A stretch of DNA of 64,000 bases from Thiothrix phosphatis. GTDB taxonomy: Bacteria > Pseudomonadota > Gammaproteobacteria > Thiotrichales > Thiotrichaceae. Where the stretch lies: the NCBI RefSeq assembly GCF_035668035.1, contig NZ_JAYMYJ010000105.1:1-64000 (forward strand), given 5' to 3'. The position numbers and the translations under genes are program-made. Positions 18,577-27,146 of this stretch are shown one piece after another. The notes below the pieces were generated by a model. It searched no databases and was not told the origin of the DNA. It was given only the letters and a program-made list of their open reading frames with translations. The stretch's first letter is position 1. Each line of letters starts with the position of its first letter.

Positions 18577-18594
18577 GTGACGCTTTTGTGACGG
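18577..18594 (-). promoter_or_regulatory. Pho-box-like site upstream of the GT4-PAP2 operon
   Basis: On the minus strand CCGTCACAAAAGCGTCAC: half sites CCGTCAC and GCGTCAC with an AAAA spacer. It ends 41 bp before the glycosyltransferase start. Confidence 0.55.
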
Positions 18595-18625
18595 TTGCGT
18601 TTAGTTGGCCGCTTGGTTGGGCAGG

Positions 18626-19312
18626 TCAGGGGTTGGGGGAAAAGCGGTAACCTGCCCCCCGCACTGTCTGGATGTAATGGGCCAGGCCGTGCGGTGCCAA
18701 CAACTTGCGCAGACGCAGGATATGCACATCCACTGTCCGCTCCTCCACATACACGTTGCGTCCCCAAGCGTTGTTGAGCAATTGTTCACGGCTGTATACG
18801 CGATCAGGGTGCTGCATGAAGAATTTTAGCAGGCGATATTCGGTAGGGCCAAATTCAAGTTCTTCCCCGCGCGCGGTGACGCGGTGGCTGAGGGAATCCA
18901 GCACCAGTTCCTCGTATTCCAGCACTTCGGAGGGCTGGGCGTTATGGGTGCGGCGCAGGACGGCCTGGATCCGCGCCACCAGTTCGGCAGGAGAAAAGGG
19001 TTTGCTGATGTAATCGTCGACCCCAGCGTGGAAACCGTTGATCTTGTCGCTTTCTTCAGCGCGCGCGGTCAGCATGATGATGGGGATATCCTGGGTATTG
19101 GCGTCGCGCTGGAGACGCCGCACCAGCTCCAGCCCGCTGATGCCGGGCAGCATCCAGTCCATCAGGATCAGTTGGGGGCGTTGGCGGTCGATTTCGGCGT
19201 AAGCCTGTTCGGCGTTGGCGGCTTCGGTCAGTTCGAAACCGGCGCGTCCCAGCGCAAAGCCGACCATATTGCGGATAGGTTGCTCGTCTTCTACGATCAG
19301 GATAGTGCTCAT
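18626..19312 (-). CDS. phoB: phosphate regulon response regulator PhoB
   Basis: 228 residues. The receiver domain begins STILIVEDEQPIRNMVGFAL; the phospho-acceptor Asp is in LILMDWMLPG and the conserved Lys in ISKPFSPAELVARI. The C-terminal winged helix of the OmpR/PhoB type contains EFGPTEYRLLKFFMQHPDRV and VDVHILRLRKLL. The sequence is PhoB-like through its whole length. No phoR kinase gene adjoins it in the window. A Pho-box-like site 47 bp upstream suggests autoregulation. Confidence 0.9.
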   Translation of the reverse strand: MSTILIVEDEQPIRNMVGFALGRAGFELTEAANAEQAYAEIDRQRPQLILMDWMLPGISGLELVRRLQRDANTQDIPIIMLTARAEESDKINGFHAGVDDYISKPFSPAELVARIQAVLRRTHNAQPSEVLEYEELVLDSLSHRVTARGEELEFGPTEYRLLKFFMQHPDRVYSREQLLNNAWGRNVYVEERTVDVHILRLRKLLAPHGLAHYIQTVRGAGYRFSPNP

Positions 19313-19359
19313 GTTAAACCTGTGTGAATTCCATTCTCCACGGGCATTAAAGCGCAGGT

Positions 19360-19377
19360 GTATGTCAGTTCCGTGAC
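19360..19377 (-). promoter_or_regulatory. Pho-box-like site upstream of phoB
   Basis: On the minus strand CTGTCACGGAACTGACAT: half sites CTGTCAC and CTGACAT with a GGAA spacer, 47 bp before the phoB start codon. PhoB autoregulation through such a site is standard in gammaproteobacteria. Confidence 0.6.
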
Positions 19378-19392
19378 AGACTGAAAATAAAA

Positions 19393-19414
19393 AAGGCGTC
19401 CGAAAGGACGCCTT
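19393..19414 (-). terminator. Rho-independent terminator of the sulfur globule gene
   Basis: AAGGCGTCC and GGACGCCTT form a perfect 9-bp stem with a GAAA/TTTC loop. On the minus strand it is followed by a long T run. It lies 26 bp after the stop of the gene at 19441-19956. Confidence 0.85.
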
Positions 19415-19440
19415 TTACAGTGCTGAAATGGTTTGCCTGA

Positions 19441-19956
19441 TTACTTGGCAGGAGCCGCTGCGGCAGTTGGTGCCGCTGGTGCTGCAACAGTGGCGCTGGC
19501 GGTAGGCGCGGCCACTGGGACTGGAGCTTGTGGCATTTGTGGCGCCATTTGCGGCATGCCATTGTAGCCATAAGCCCATGGGTTGTTTTGATAGCTGTTG
19601 CCGTAACCGTACAGGTTGTTGTAGGCGTTGCCGTAGCCATAACCATTGCCAGCGCCATACCAGTCGCCATTGCCACGGCCGCTGCCTGCAACGTCGGTGT
19701 CCATGTCGGTTTTGCCTTTGCCTTTGAAGTTGATGCTGAATTCAACTTCGCCGTCTGCGTTGCCTTTGCCACGGCCCCAGCCGTTGACATCGCCAGCCCC
19801 ATTGCCGTAACCGTTGCCATAAGCATTGCCATAGCCAGTCCCGTTGCCATTGCCATTGCCGTAACCGCTGCCGTTGTCAAAGCCATTGCTCCAGTCAGCA
19901 GCGGCGACAGTTGAAAGGGCAACCAAAGAAGCGAATGCGATAACTTGCAGTTTCAT
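19441..19956 (-). CDS. sulfur globule protein-like secreted Gly/Asn/Tyr-rich protein
   Basis: 171 residues. A Sec signal peptide (MKLQVIAFASLVALSTVAAA) is followed by short repeats of the type GYGNGNGNG and GNAYGNGYGNG, then a central segment VEFSINFKGKGKTDMDTDV. More YGYGN repeats follow, and the tail is rich in Pro and Ala. This composition and order match sulfur globule envelope proteins of purple sulfur bacteria and Thiothrix relatives, which coat periplasmic sulfur inclusions. The low-complexity sequence limits certainty, since other Gly-rich secreted proteins look similar. It is a single-gene unit with its own terminator. Confidence 0.7.
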   Translation of the reverse strand: MKLQVIAFASLVALSTVAAADWSNGFDNGSGYGNGNGNGTGYGNAYGNGYGNGAGDVNGWGRGKGNADGEVEFSINFKGKGKTDMDTDVAGSGRGNGDWYGAGNGYGYGNAYNNLYGYGNSYQNNPWAYGYNGMPQMAPQMPQAPVPVAAPTASATVAAPAAPTAAAAPAK

Positions 19957-20137
19957 AATCTGTTCTCCTAGCGTTTGTCAGTGGAAAGCTTTAGCGTGTG
20001 AATATCATAATATTAGAATTTTCTAATGTAAAGAGGGGAAACTGCATTTTTTAGGGTTGCTGTGAACTATTTGCCGGATACCCGCCCGCATTGCCGGGCT
20101 GGCCTGATGTCAGGCCAGCGTATTGCGGGGGAAGTGG

Positions 20138-21439
20138 TTAAGGCTTGATCCGGTACTCCGCTGACCGCGCATGTGCTGTCAGCCCTTCGCCGTGCGCGAG
20201 GATGGACGCGATCTTGCCCAGTTCCGACGCACCTTCCGCCGAGCAGTCGATCAGCGAGGAACGTTTCTGGAAGTCATACACCCCCAGCGGGCTGGAGAAG
20301 CGCGCAGTGCGGGAGGTCGGCAATACGTGGTTCGGCCCGGCGCAGTAATCGCCCAGCGCTTCCGCCGTGTAGCGGCCCATGAAAATCGCGCCTGCGTGGC
20401 GGATTTGCTTGGCCACTTCGCGCGGGTTTTCCACGGAAAGCTCCAGATGCTCCGGCGCGATGTAGTTGGCGACCTTGATGGCATCATCCAAATCCTGCGC
20501 CAGGATCAACGCGCCCCGGCCTTGCAGCGAGGTGGTGATGATTTCCTTGCGCGGCATTTCTTCCACCAGCCTGTTGATGCTGGCTTTGACCTGCGCGATG
20601 AAGTCCGCGTCCGGGCATACCAGGATGGATTGCGCGTCTTCGTCGTGCTCGGCCTGGGAGAAAAGATCCATTGCAATCCAGTCCGGGTTGGTCTTGCCAT
20701 CGCAGACCACCAGGATTTCGGAAGGCCCAGCGATCATGTCGATGCCAACCGCGCCATACACCATCCGTTTGGCGGTGGCGACGTAGATATTGCCCGGCCC
20801 GACGATCTTGTCCACTTGTGGGACGGTTTGCGTGCCGTAAGCCAGCGCCGCCACCGCCTGTGCGCCGCCGATGGCGAACACGCGGTCAACGTTGGAAATG
20901 GCCGCCGCTGCCAGCACCAGCTCGTTCACTTCGCCCGCAGGCGTCGGCACCACCATGATCAGTTCCGGCACACCGGCGACCTTGGCGGGCACAGCGTTCA
21001 TCAGTACGGACGATGGGTAAGCCGCCTTGCCGCCGGGCACGTACAGGCCAACCCGATCCAGCGCCGTCACCTGCTGGCCCAGCAGTGTGCCATCCGCTTC
21101 GGTGTAGCTCCACGAATCCATTTTCTGGCGTTCGGCATACGCCTTGATGCGCTCGGCCGCCAGTTGCAGGGCGTCACGCTGTCCTGGCGTGATCTTGTTC
21201 AGGGCTTCCTGCAAGCGGGCAGCCGGGATTTCCAGTTCCGCCATGCTGCCTGCGCTCATGCGGTCAAAACGGTTGGTGTATTCCACCACCGCTTCGTCGC
21301 CACGGGTACGCACATCTTTCAGGATGCCGTTGACGGTGTTGAACACCGCATCGTCAGAGACGCTTTCCCACGCCAGCAGATCCTGCATCTCCTGCCAGAA
21401 ATTGGCGTCGCGGGTGTTTAATTCCTTGATGTTGAGCAT
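20138..21439 (-). CDS. hisD: histidinol dehydrogenase
   Basis: 433 residues, full family length. It catalyses the last two steps of histidine synthesis, L-histidinol to L-histidine with NAD, using zinc. Recognisable are GLYVPGGKAAYPSSVLMNAVP, KIVGPGNIYVATAK, the zinc and substrate region AEHDEDAQSIL, and GPNHVLPTSRTARFSSPLGV. It is the last gene of the murA-hisG-aroG-hisD run, 2 bp after aroG. Confidence 0.96.
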   Translation of the reverse strand: MLNIKELNTRDANFWQEMQDLLAWESVSDDAVFNTVNGILKDVRTRGDEAVVEYTNRFDRMSAGSMAELEIPAARLQEALNKITPGQRDALQLAAERIKAYAERQKMDSWSYTEADGTLLGQQVTALDRVGLYVPGGKAAYPSSVLMNAVPAKVAGVPELIMVVPTPAGEVNELVLAAAAISNVDRVFAIGGAQAVAALAYGTQTVPQVDKIVGPGNIYVATAKRMVYGAVGIDMIAGPSEILVVCDGKTNPDWIAMDLFSQAEHDEDAQSILVCPDADFIAQVKASINRLVEEMPRKEIITTSLQGRGALILAQDLDDAIKVANYIAPEHLELSVENPREVAKQIRHAGAIFMGRYTAEALGDYCAGPNHVLPTSRTARFSSPLGVYDFQKRSSLIDCSAEGASELGKIASILAHGEGLTAHARSAEYRIKP

Positions 21440-21441
21440 GT

Positions 21442-22503
21442 TCAGAGATTCCTGCGTTTTTCTACCGACTCGGCCAATTGCTCCAGCACCTTTTCGGTGG
21501 TGTCGAAATTGATGCAGGCGTCGGTGATGCTTTGGCCGTAAACCAGTTCCTCGCGTTTTTTGCCGTCGGCTTTCTGGTTGCCTTCCACCAGATGGCTTTC
21601 GATCATGACGCCGCAGATGGAGCGGTTGCCGCCTGCAACCTGTTCGGCGACATCAGCGGCGACTTCCGGCTGGCGGCGGTAATCCTTGCAGCTGTTGGCG
21701 TGGCTGAAATCAACCATCAGGTACGGTGGCAGTTTGGCCTTTTCCAACGCCGCCACCGCCTTGGCGATGCTGTCGGCGTCGTAATTGGGCTCTTGCCCGC
21801 CGCGCAGGATCACATGGCAGTCTTCATTGCCCTTGGTGGCGAAGATGGCGGTGCGGCCTTCCTTGGTCACGGACAGGAAATGGTGCGGGCGGGAAGCGGC
21901 GCCAATGGCGTCGATGGCGATGTTGAGGTTGCCATAGGTGCCGTTCTTGAAGCCGATCGGGCAGGAAACGCCGGAAGCCAGTTCGCGGTGCCCCTGGCTT
22001 TCGGTGGTGCGTGCGCCGATCGCGGCCCAACTGATCAGGTCAGCGACGTATTGCGGCGTGATCAGGTCCAGGTATTCGGTGGCGGCGGGCATGCCGACGT
22101 TGTTCAGCTCCAGCAGCAGTTTGCGCGCCAGGCACAGGCCCTTGTTGATGTGGAAACTGTTGTCCAGATCCGGGTCATTGATCAGGCCTTTCCAGCCAAT
22201 GGTGGTGCGCGGTTTTTCGAAATAAACCCGCATGATGATGTGCAACTGGCCTTTCAATTGGTGGCGTATGTGCTGCAAGCGGGCAGCGTATTCCAGCGCC
22301 GCATCCACATCATGGATGGAGCAGGGGCCAGTCACCACCAGCAGGCGGTCATCTTCACCGTGCAGGATGCGGTGCGCTTCCTGGCGGGCGGCGTACACGG
22401 TTTCGGTGGCTATGTCGCTCAACGGATATTCACGGTGCAACTCCATCGGCGGGGTCAGTTCGTGAATGCCGATAATGCGCAAGTCGTCAGTCTGGTATTT
22501 CAT
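21442..22503 (-). CDS. aroG: 3-deoxy-7-phosphoheptulonate (DAHP) synthase, class I
   Basis: 353 residues of the AroF/G/H type. It condenses phosphoenolpyruvate and erythrose 4-phosphate in the first step of aromatic amino acid synthesis. Visible motifs: VVTGPCSIHDVDAALEYA, RVYFEKPRTTIGWKGLINDP, SWAAIGARTTESQGHRELAS and DFSHANSCKDYRRQ. Which of the three feedback classes it belongs to cannot be told. Its ATG overlaps the hisG stop (ATGA), so an aromatic pathway gene is embedded between hisG and hisD. Confidence 0.94.
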   Translation of the reverse strand: MKYQTDDLRIIGIHELTPPMELHREYPLSDIATETVYAARQEAHRILHGEDDRLLVVTGPCSIHDVDAALEYAARLQHIRHQLKGQLHIIMRVYFEKPRTTIGWKGLINDPDLDNSFHINKGLCLARKLLLELNNVGMPAATEYLDLITPQYVADLISWAAIGARTTESQGHRELASGVSCPIGFKNGTYGNLNIAIDAIGAASRPHHFLSVTKEGRTAIFATKGNEDCHVILRGGQEPNYDADSIAKAVAALEKAKLPPYLMVDFSHANSCKDYRRQPEVAADVAEQVAGGNRSICGVMIESHLVEGNQKADGKKREELVYGQSITDACINFDTTEKVLEQLAESVEKRRNL

Positions 22504-23144
22504 TGTATGTTCCTCTGCTCAACCGCTGACTGGAGGTGGGCCAGCAGGTTGCGGATAGGCTCGTGTTTCAGTTTCATCGAAGCCTTGTTGACGATCAGGC
22601 GGGAGGTGATGTCCGCCATGTGTTCCAGTGGCGCCAGTCCGTTTGCTTTTAATGTGTTGCCGGTGTCAACCACGTCCACGATGCAGTCGGCCAGCCCGAC
22701 CAGCGGAGCCAGCTCCATTGAGCCGTACAACTTGATCACATCGACCTGGCGGCCTTGCTCGGCGAAATAATGGCGGGCGCAGTTGACAAATTTGGTGGCG
22801 ACTTTCAGGCCGCCGTCCGGTAGTGGTTTGCCTGCAAAACCCGCCACCATCAGCTTGCAACGGGCGATTTGCAGGTCGAGAAGCTCGTACAAATCCTGTC
22901 CGCCGTGTTCCATCAGCACGTCCTTGCCCGCCACGCCGAGGTCAGCCGCGCCGTATTGGACGTAAGTCGGCACGTCGGTCGCGCGGATAATGACCAGTTT
23001 GACTTCGGGGCGGTTGGTGTCGAGGATTAGCTTGCGGCTGGTTTCCGGGTCTTCCAATGGCACAATGCCCGCAGCTTGCAACAGCGGCACGGTATCCTTG
23101 AATATGCGCCCTTTGGAAAGCGCAATCGTCAGTGTTCCTTTCAT
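22500..23144 (-). CDS. hisG: ATP phosphoribosyltransferase, short (HisZ-dependent) form
   Basis: 214 residues from the ATG; a TTG two codons upstream is also in frame. It begins KGTLTIALSKGRIFKDTVPLL and has DLGVAGKDVLMEHG and the PRPP-binding region VDVVDTGNTLKANGL. It catalyses the first step of histidine synthesis. The C-terminal ACT-like regulatory domain of the long form is absent, so activity should need HisZ, which is not in this window. The start is 3 bp after the murA stop. Confidence 0.94.
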   Translation of the reverse strand: MKGTLTIALSKGRIFKDTVPLLQAAGIVPLEDPETSRKLILDTNRPEVKLVIIRATDVPTYVQYGAADLGVAGKDVLMEHGGQDLYELLDLQIARCKLMVAGFAGKPLPDGGLKVATKFVNCARHYFAEQGRQVDVIKLYGSMELAPLVGLADCIVDVVDTGNTLKANGLAPLEHMADITSRLIVNKASMKLKHEPIRNLLAHLQSAVEQRNIQ

Positions 23145-23146
23145 AA

Positions 23147-24406
23147 TCAAGCATTCACCCGTTGGATGCGCGCACCCAGGCGGGAAAGTTTCTCCTCAAT
23201 TTTTTCGTAGCCACGGTCGGTGTGGTAAATGCGGTCGACCGTGGTTTTGCCCTGCGCTGCCAGACCCGCCAGGATCAGTGAGGCGGAAGCGCGCAAGTCG
23301 GTCGCCATCACCGGCGCGCCTTTCAGGTTGGGCATACCGGCGACAATGGCGGTGTTGCCTTCCAGACGGATATTTGCGCCCAGACGCATCAGCTCGGCGA
23401 CGTGCATCATGCGGTTTTCGAAAATGGTTTCGACAATGACGCCAATGCCTTTGGAAAAGGCGTTCATTGCCATGAACTGCGCTTGCATGTCGGTCGGGAA
23501 CGCTGGGTATGGGTCGGTGCGGATGTCCACCGCTTTCAAAGTGCGGTCACGCATGTCCACTTCAATCCAGTCATCGCCATTGTCGACCAGCGCCCCGGCT
23601 TCAGTAAATTTGTGCAGCACAGCATCGAGTGTGTCAGGCGCTGCTTTCAATGCCCGCACCCGCCCGCCGGTGATGGCGGCGGCGGCCAGGAAGGTGCCGG
23701 TTTCAATCCGGTCTGGCAGCACGGTGTAATCCACGCCCTTGAGGCTGTCCACGCCTTCGACAGTGATCTTGTCGGTGCCTGCGCCCTTGATGTTGGCGCC
23801 CATGGCAATCAGGCAGTTGGCAAGGTCGACGACTTCAGGTTCACGCGCCGCATTTTCCAGGATGGTGCGGCCTTCCGCCAATACCGCTGCCATCAGCAGG
23901 TTTTCTGTACCGGTCACGGTCACGATGTCCATGACGATGCGTGCGCCTTTCAGGCGGTCGGCTTTGGCGCGGATGTAGCCTTCTTCGACCACGATTTTCG
24001 CGCCCATCGCTTCCAGGCCGGTGATGTGGATATTGACCGGGCGGGTGCCGATGGCGCAGCCGCCGGGCAAGGAAACTTCCGCCTCACCGAAACGGGCGAG
24101 CATCGGCCCCAGCACCAGGATGGAGGCGCGCATGGTGCGCACCAGGTCATAAGGCGCGCAGAAATGCTTGATGGTGGAGGTGTCGGCATGGATATTGTTA
24201 TGTTCGTCCGCCTCAATCCGCACACCCATGCCAGCGATGACGGCGGACAGTGTGGTCACATCCTTCAGGCGCGGCACGTTGCGGATGGTCATGGGGGAAT
24301 CCGCCAGCAGGGTGGCGGCCAGCAGGGGCAGGACGGCGTTTTTCGCCCCGGAAATTTCCACATCCCCATCCAGGGCGACGCCGCCCTCGATAATCAGTTT
24401 CTGCAT
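23147..24406 (-). CDS. murA: UDP-N-acetylglucosamine 1-carboxyvinyltransferase
   Basis: 419 residues. It starts the peptidoglycan precursor pathway by transferring enolpyruvate from PEP to UDP-GlcNAc. The active-site cysteine of the mobile loop is in SLPGGCAIGTRPVNIHITGL, so fosfomycin sensitivity would be expected. Other family segments are SGAKNAVLPLLAATLLA and TDMQAQFMAMN. It is the first gene of the murA-hisG-aroG-hisD operon and is divergent from the glycosidase-like gene. Confidence 0.96.
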   Translation of the reverse strand: MQKLIIEGGVALDGDVEISGAKNAVLPLLAATLLADSPMTIRNVPRLKDVTTLSAVIAGMGVRIEADEHNNIHADTSTIKHFCAPYDLVRTMRASILVLGPMLARFGEAEVSLPGGCAIGTRPVNIHITGLEAMGAKIVVEEGYIRAKADRLKGARIVMDIVTVTGTENLLMAAVLAEGRTILENAAREPEVVDLANCLIAMGANIKGAGTDKITVEGVDSLKGVDYTVLPDRIETGTFLAAAAITGGRVRALKAAPDTLDAVLHKFTEAGALVDNGDDWIEVDMRDRTLKAVDIRTDPYPAFPTDMQAQFMAMNAFSKGIGVIVETIFENRMMHVAELMRLGANIRLEGNTAIVAGMPNLKGAPVMATDLRASASLILAGLAAQGKTTVDRIYHTDRGYEKIEEKLSRLGARIQRVNA

Positions 24407-24625
24407 GGTATTAAGACCCGGTTCAGTCGCTTGTCAGCAAAAGGATGGAATAATAGCGAAAATTGTTGGTGGATACACCGCAAAGTACAAACTTTCATGC
24501 GATGGGGTTGATCAGGGGAACTTAATAAAAGTAGCCCGCTTCTAAAAAACCACAATGGGGAAAACGACGGCAGGCACGCGGGGGCGGGAGGCCGTCGGGC
24601 AACACACACTAGGGTCTAATTACTC
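24407..24625. other. divergent intergenic region between murA and the glycosidase-like gene
   Basis: 219 bp with no ORF of note. CGACGGC (24565-24571) and GCCGTCG (24591-24597) form a 7-bp stem with a G-rich 19-nt loop, 29 bp before the ATG at 24626. There is no T run, so it is more likely an mRNA leader structure than a terminator. Promoters for both directions should lie here, but I cannot point to convincing -35/-10 pairs. Confidence 0.4.
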
Positions 24626-27073
24626 ATGACAAAAGTTCACCATTTTTGGGGAAGCCGTCCTGTTTTGGCTTTCATGTTGCTGCTGGGGTTGGCGGCGACG
24701 CAACCAGCTGGGGCGTTTTACAATACTTATTCCGCTTTAGGGACCAACACCAACGAAATCATGGACGACGACGCCAGTGCGCCGTTCATCGACCTGATGA
24801 AAATGTCCCTGCCGTTCCGGGAGGCGCGGCAATTGAACAAGGGCAATATCCAGTATGACCGCAATGGTTGGCCGACCAGCATTTCCCAGGGGGGGCAGGC
24901 GGGCACCCGTTTTGTCAGCCGGTTGCCAGCGGGTGCCATTCCGCGCGGCCCGTATGTGGTGCTATACGATGGGGAAGGCGCGTTGGAATACGGCAATGAC
25001 GCCACCCTGATGGAGCATACGCCCGGGCGCGACACCATCATGCTGGAGCCTGGCAAGGATAATGAATTCAATGCGACCTTGTTCATCAAGGCGACCAATC
25101 CGGCCAATTACGTGCGCAATATCCGCATCTTGCCGCCGGGCGGTGTCTGTTCCAGCAACCCTTTCCAACGGGTGGCGGGGCCGGGGCAATGCCGGGGGGA
25201 TTATCTGGCGTTTGAACAATACTCCGGCAAAATCATTTTCAACCCCGATTACCTGGATTACATGAAGGATTTCCGCGTCATCCGTTTCATGAACATGAGT
25301 GGCATCACCCGCAATCCGGTGTATGCGTGGGAAGACCGCGCCAGTATCGACCAGCAGACCTGGGGCGGGTCGGAAGGGATACGCGGTGCGCCGATGGAGG
25401 TGATGGTGGAACTGGCCAACCGCCTGCATGCGGACCCGTGGTTTTCCATGCCGCATGCGGCCAGCGATGATTTCATCCGCCGGTTTGCCGAATACGTGAA
25501 AGTGAACCTTGACCCGACTCTGAAGGTGTATGTGGAGTACACCAATGAAGCCTGGAACGGCATTTTCACCCAACATGCCTACGTCAAGCAGCAGGGGCAG
25601 CGGTTGGGGCTGGATGCTGACCCGAACCAGGCGGCCTGGAAGTATTATTCCAAACGTTCAGTGGAGGTTTTCCGGGTGTGGGAACAGGCGTTCCAGGGCA
25701 ATGCGCGGCTGGTGCGGGTGATGTCGGGGCTGGTGGGCAGCACGCAAATGACCAAGGCCATCCTGTCGTTTGGGGACGCTTACCGTTATACCGACGCCTA
25801 TGCGGTGGCCCCGTATGTGTATGGCGACACTGACGCCCTGCGCCGGGCGCGCAGCGTGAGTGAGATTTTCCAGATCATGACCGACCCCAAATACCCGCAT
25901 TCCCTACCGAATGAAATCAGCTCCATCGGCAAGCAGGCGGACATGGCGAAAAGTTTTGGCGTCGACCTGGTCGCTTACGAGGGCGGCCAGCACCTGGTGG
26001 ACTGGAACACCAAGTCCGACAACCAGCATCCCAACAACCTGTTCTATCAGGCCAACCGCCATGCGCAAATGGGCGTCATTTATAAACGCCTGCTGGATGG
26101 CTGGCGGCAAGCGGGCGGCAAGCTGTTTGTCCAGTACACTTCGCCGCGCACGTACCGCAAGTACGGCAGTTTTGGCATCAAGGAATACATCACCCAGCCT
26201 GCTGGGCAAGCGCCCAAGTACCAGGCGATGATCAGTTTCATCCGCTCCAACCAATGTTGGTGGGAAGGCTGTTCCGGCAATACGCTGGTGCGGCACGCCA
26301 AGCCAGTGGTGACGTTGGAGGCGCTGAAAACCCAATCTGAACCCCTGGACGCCACTGCACCGCAATATGGGGCCGCTGATGCCCCATCCCCGGCAGATGG
26401 CGGGGTTCCTGCGCAAGCGGCGGCACCTGTGTCTGGGCGCATCCTGGTCGACATGCAGAATGGTGCCAATGAACAATACGCGGCGGGTGGGAACGCCCTC
26501 ATCAGGCAGGTGCGTGACCGCAATGACGTTTGGCAGGGCAGCGCCTCCTATCAGCTCCGCTCCGTGGTCAACGGGCAGATAGACGGTGCACGGGATTTGG
26601 CGGCGATATGGCAGGCAAGCTGGGATCCGCAGAACCTTTACCTGCGGGTGTCGGTGGAAGATGACCACCCATTTGTCAGCGATTCCAGTGTGCCTTGGGA
26701 AGATGACGCTGTGGAAATTTACCTGGACGCGGATGGGTCAATGAACACCCAGTACGACCAGCGCAACGATTTCCACTTCATTTTCAGCCTCAAGGACGGC
26801 AAGGTCGCATTAGGCAAAAACTCGCCTCCTGTGAGCAGTGTGCCGATGAACCATGCCATTACCCGTTCCGCGAATGGTTATGTGCTGGAAGTCACCTTGC
26901 CGTGGAGTGCGTTGCGCGTGGTTCCCCGCCCCGGCCAGCGGATGGGGTTGGATGTGCATGTGGACGATGACGACGATGGTGGCGACCGTGACGGCAAGCT
27001 GACCTGGAAAGCGAGGCAGGACGAATCCTGGCGTAATCCCTCCTTGTTTGGGGGCGTAATCCTCAGCGAGTGA
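24626..27073 (+). CDS. secreted glycoside hydrolase-like protein with a C-terminal CBM9-like domain
   Basis: 815 residues. The signal peptide is PVLAFMLLLGLAATQPAGA. A TIM-barrel-like region (about 30-560) contains VYVEYTNEAWNG, with Asn-Glu in the position of the acid/base of clan GH-A enzymes (Glu about 307), and LVAYEGGQHLVDW, a possible nucleophile strand. A Pro/Ala-rich linker near 585-610 leads to a C-terminal beta-sandwich of the family 9 carbohydrate-binding type (AIWQASWDPQNLYLRVSVED, DDAVEIYLDADGS). It probably acts on an extracellular or cell-surface polysaccharide. No exact GH family can be named from sequence alone. Confidence 0.62.
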   Translation: MTKVHHFWGSRPVLAFMLLLGLAATQPAGAFYNTYSALGTNTNEIMDDDASAPFIDLMKMSLPFREARQLNKGNIQYDRNGWPTSISQGGQAGTRFVSRLPAGAIPRGPYVVLYDGEGALEYGNDATLMEHTPGRDTIMLEPGKDNEFNATLFIKATNPANYVRNIRILPPGGVCSSNPFQRVAGPGQCRGDYLAFEQYSGKIIFNPDYLDYMKDFRVIRFMNMSGITRNPVYAWEDRASIDQQTWGGSEGIRGAPMEVMVELANRLHADPWFSMPHAASDDFIRRFAEYVKVNLDPTLKVYVEYTNEAWNGIFTQHAYVKQQGQRLGLDADPNQAAWKYYSKRSVEVFRVWEQAFQGNARLVRVMSGLVGSTQMTKAILSFGDAYRYTDAYAVAPYVYGDTDALRRARSVSEIFQIMTDPKYPHSLPNEISSIGKQADMAKSFGVDLVAYEGGQHLVDWNTKSDNQHPNNLFYQANRHAQMGVIYKRLLDGWRQAGGKLFVQYTSPRTYRKYGSFGIKEYITQPAGQAPKYQAMISFIRSNQCWWEGCSGNTLVRHAKPVVTLEALKTQSEPLDATAPQYGAADAPSPADGGVPAQAAAPVSGRILVDMQNGANEQYAAGGNALIRQVRDRNDVWQGSASYQLRSVVNGQIDGARDLAAIWQASWDPQNLYLRVSVEDDHPFVSDSSVPWEDDAVEIYLDADGSMNTQYDQRNDFHFIFSLKDGKVALGKNSPPVSSVPMNHAITRSANGYVLEVTLPWSALRVVPRPGQRMGLDVHVDDDDDGGDRDGKLTWKARQDESWRNPSLFGGVILSE

Positions 27074-27146
27074 TAATGGCGCAAGGGGCGGGCTTTGTGC
27101 CCGTCCGCCAGGATAACAGCAATAATGAGAGAGCGAGGAACCTACT

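Noticed and set aside
19528..19914. Apparent tandem DNA repeats and a Val/Ala-rich plus-strand ORF
   Set aside because: The repeats are codon-level repeats of the sulfur globule-type protein on the minus strand; no spacers of CRISPR type exist and the ORF is its antisense shadow.
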